A stretch of DNA of 64,000 nucleotides from assembly GCA_916700875.1 (NCBI GenBank), contig CAKAKS010000066.1:30792490-30856489 (forward strand). Reading direction: 5' to 3'. This DNA is from Sebastes aleutianus (Eukaryota > Chordata > Actinopteri > Perciformes > Sebastidae). The position numbers were made by a program, and so were the translations under genes. Positions 61,760-64,000 of this stretch are shown piece by piece. The notes below the pieces were generated by a model. It was not told the origin of the DNA, did no database searches, and worked only from the letters and a program-made list of their open reading frames with translations. Every line of letters begins with the position of its first letter. Position 1 is the stretch's first letter.

Positions 61760-63766
61760 CTACGACTTCTGCTCAGCTCCTGCTGCAGACTGGGGCGTGC
61801 TCTCCGGTTTAAGGATCTGGTAGGTGATGAGGTACTCCGGGTAGGCCTGAAGGAAAAATGTAGCCAGACATTAGCCAACATTACACAGCAGAGGTTTAAT
61901 GTGTTTTTGCTGATGGTATAGCCAAAACAGGATTTAGGGAAAGAAACCTTTCACACGCTGGGGTCTGTGTTTACCTGCTCTCCTCTGTAGATGACGTACT
62001 CGGCGTAGGCCAGGCCGTTAACGCTGGGCCGCCCGATCACTGAGTGGTGTCCTGGGGGGGCGTGGGCCATCTTCATAGCACTGAACTGTAGGAAGGACTT
62101 CCCTAGGGTCACTCTGCAGAACAGCATCTGCCTGAGAGCGCAGGTGAGAGGAGACTGGTCAGACACATGTGTCCCACATAGAAATTACTTTTACTTTAAT
62201 AAAGAACAAATAGGTACAAAGTAGTTTTACATTTAGTCTGTTTTGCGGTTCGTTTGGGCAGTTGTGAACGAAGTAATCGTACTCTGGTGCGGACCAAAAA
62301 AAACGGCCCGAGATGGCTTGCAAAAGATGGTCTCGGTTCACCTCCAAGCGGACCAAAACGCAGGCTGCCTGTGCGGGCATTTGTTGAGATGGACACAGGT
62401 AAACGACAGATTAACATGAGTGGGAGAGGACGGACATGGACAGAATATGCTAAATTAAGTCCACAAAAACAGTGACGTTTATAAAGTAATTTGAGATAAA
62501 CTGGCGGAGAAGGGATTCGTGCGCACCGTACAAAAAAAAAACTTCGACAGCAATGTTTCCAAGTCTATGATTCCCTGCATAGAAGTGGCAGCTCTCGAGA
62601 AGAAAAAGATAAATTCGGTCCTTCGTACACGCCCCTCAGCAACTTGAAACTGCAGTTAAACTTTGATAGTTACCTGTGGCACAGGTAGCAGGACCTGTCT
62701 TTGTGCGTCGGGCAGCCCGTGCCTCCACCAATGCCGTAGACATACTGATTGCTCTTTGAGGAGTTCTCTGCAAAGTAGATCCCTGCTCCAAACATCCCTC
62801 CTATGTAAGCGTGACGCTCATCGAAGCCTTTGTGGATGATGGCGTTGATGAACGGGGAACCTGAAGAAAGACAGTGGCAGAATTAGGGGTGTCACGGTTT
62901 CGATTCTAAATCGGAAATTGATTGAAATTGGCTTCTGATCTCGACCATAGAAATCAAAAGCAGGGTCAACGATTCTCCACCTCCCGCACACGCATGAAGG
63001 AAAATACAGCTGTACTCAAGAAATGCAACAGCCACCTCACTCATGGTTTGAACTACAAACCAGCACAAAAATCACATTACCAACATAAGCCACAATGTTC
63101 TGAACAGACACATTACGTAACAAACACTAACAAAAGTAACATTTGCATTTAAGAACATTACACAGCAAACTCAGTCTAGCACTCTGGACTAAGCAGGCAT
63201 GATGGGAAATTTGGTGGGTTACACGGATACTGATATTGAAAAGATGCAGCTTTTCATATTGTAGACTGTTGCAGTCTAATTTTTGAAACACTTTCAATAT
63301 AAAAAGAGTTCAGTTCTCTTTTAAAGAACAATTTGAAAGTGTAAATGACAGTGGCATAAAGGGGACATAAAACCAATAATATGTTGATCTTTACGAACCA
63401 AGACTCCATAATCCAACAATGGCATGTTTAAATCAAAAGTCAAATCAAATCGTGGATTTGGAGAATCGTGACACCCCTAGGCAGAATGATATTATATACA
63501 GTAAGTGACATGCGATGCTTTACATTATTGCAAATGCATGCCTGACAAATGAAAAACTGACGTTAATAGTAGTCTTTGAAGAACTAAACTCAAAGGAGAC
63601 AAACAATGCCTGATGCTGACACACGAAGCAAACAGATGGTGTGACGGTGGGTGTGGTTACCGTGAAACAACATCCGCTCATTGTGATGGTTGTGGTTCTC
63701 ATCTGCGATCTCCTTCTGGCGGTGTGTGTAACGTTCCCTCAGCTTCTTATTTACCACCTTCTGAAT
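61760..63766 (-). CDS. tnks: Tankyrase 1, C-terminal catalytic exons (gene continues past the right edge)
   Basis: Four minus-strand exons: 63661-63766, 62674-62860, 61975-62131 and 61760-61846 (537 nt, 178 residues plus stop). They cover most of the PARP catalytic domain, which adds ADP-ribose chains to axin, TRF1 and other targets. Seen in order: VVNKKLRERYTHRQKEI, NERMLFHG (first His of the H-Y-E triad), FDERHAYIGGMFGAGIYFAE (Tyr), zinc-binding CPTHKDRSCYLCHR (Cys-His-Cys-Cys, the mark of tankyrases), MLFCRVTLGKSFLQFSAMKM, and NGLAYAEYVIYRGEQ (catalytic Glu), ending ESTPQSAAGAEQKS. The ending with AEQKS resembles TNKS rather than TNKS2. The ankyrin repeats and SAM domain lie outside the window. 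Intron 1 shown here carries a hAT element (62,884-63,479). Confidence 0.96.
62150..62530. repeat. Interspersed repeat in a tnks intron
   Basis: Contains 'ttgcggttcgtttggg', 'actctggtgcggaccaaa' and 'gatggtctcggttcacct', a pattern recurrent in fish genomes. The ends could not be fixed and the superfamily is not assigned. Confidence 0.4.
62884..63479. mobile_element. Non-autonomous hAT element with exact 8 bp target duplication
   Basis: Inverted ends TAGGGGTGTCACG and CGTGACACCCCTA, flanked by GGCAGAAT at 62,876-62,883 and 63,480-63,487. 596 bp, no transposase frame, in a tnks intron 16 bases from the exon at 62,674-62,860. Confidence 0.9.
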
Positions 63767-63865
63767 CTGTGGGGGACAATAATGACACATATCAAACAAG
63801 ATGTTGGGAGTCGCCAAGAATTAAATGTTGACTCGCATCAGGTCAGATTGCTGTTATGTTCCTAT

Positions 63866-64000
63866 TAGGGCTGTCAGTCAATTAAAATATTTAATCGCGA
63901 TTAATGGCATGATTGTCCATAGTTAATTACAAATTAATCACACGTTTTGTATCTGTTCAAAATGTATCTTAAAGGGAGATTTGTCAAGTATTTAATACTC
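63866..64000. mobile_element. GGGCTGTCA hAT family, inverted, cut by the window edge
   Basis: Starts TAGGGCTGTCAGTCAATTAA and continues as the reverse complement of 35,150-35,305 ('ttaaagggagatttgtcaag'). It lies in the tnks intron before the exon at 63,661-63,766. Confidence 0.85.

Overview
The window looks like nuclear DNA of a ray-finned fish, most likely an acanthomorph/percomorph. Genes are multi-exon with GT-AG introns, the proteins match vertebrate families including the fish-typical purpurin, and the intergenic DNA is crowded with short DNA transposons of teleost type. It holds parts or all of seven protein-coding genes: ckmt1-like (minus, 5' part, runs off the left edge), tmem150a (minus), kcnv2 (plus), atp5me (plus), rbp4l/purpurin (plus), idua (minus) and tnks (minus, last four exons, runs off the right edge). 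For every gene the exons were joined by reading splice sites and checking codon phase. The five complete models are open throughout: about 291, 530, 71, 195 and 633 residues.

Layout. 1-1,045: ckmt1-like. 1,600-7,700: repeat-rich spacer with a 27-28 bp AT-rich minisatellite and a palindromic Tc1-like element. 7,700-24,060: tmem150a with its probable 3' UTR, seven coding exons (10,471-17,220) and a probable distal non-coding first exon near 24,000; its introns hold an inverted-repeat Penelope-like retroelement, several MITEs, a 430 bp direct duplication and a TA/CATA microsatellite. 24,060-30,740: gene-free, with hairpin elements. 30,745-33,796: kcnv2 in two coding exons. 34,500-38,700: a hAT element with clean target duplications, then two target-duplication-flanked LINE insertions just upstream of atp5me (38,799-41,813). 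45,978-48,410: purpurin with TATA box and poly(A) signal. 50,280-59,495: idua in 14 exons. 61,760-63,766: tnks catalytic domain.

The genes are not an operon-like unit. They cover mitochondrial energy (creatine kinase, ATP synthase subunit e), plasma-membrane phosphoinositide control (TMEM150A), photoreceptor biology (Kv8.2 and purpurin, two retina-linked genes about 12 kb apart), lysosomal glycosaminoglycan breakdown (IDUA) and poly-ADP-ribosylation (tankyrase). The most informative unusual structures are transposon events: nested insertions that can be ordered in time, two long inverted-repeat elements made of retroelement or transposase sequence, and a hAT-like insertion a few bases from an idua splice donor. 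I saw no CRISPR array, prokaryotic operon, rRNA or tRNA gene, and no clearly new protein system.
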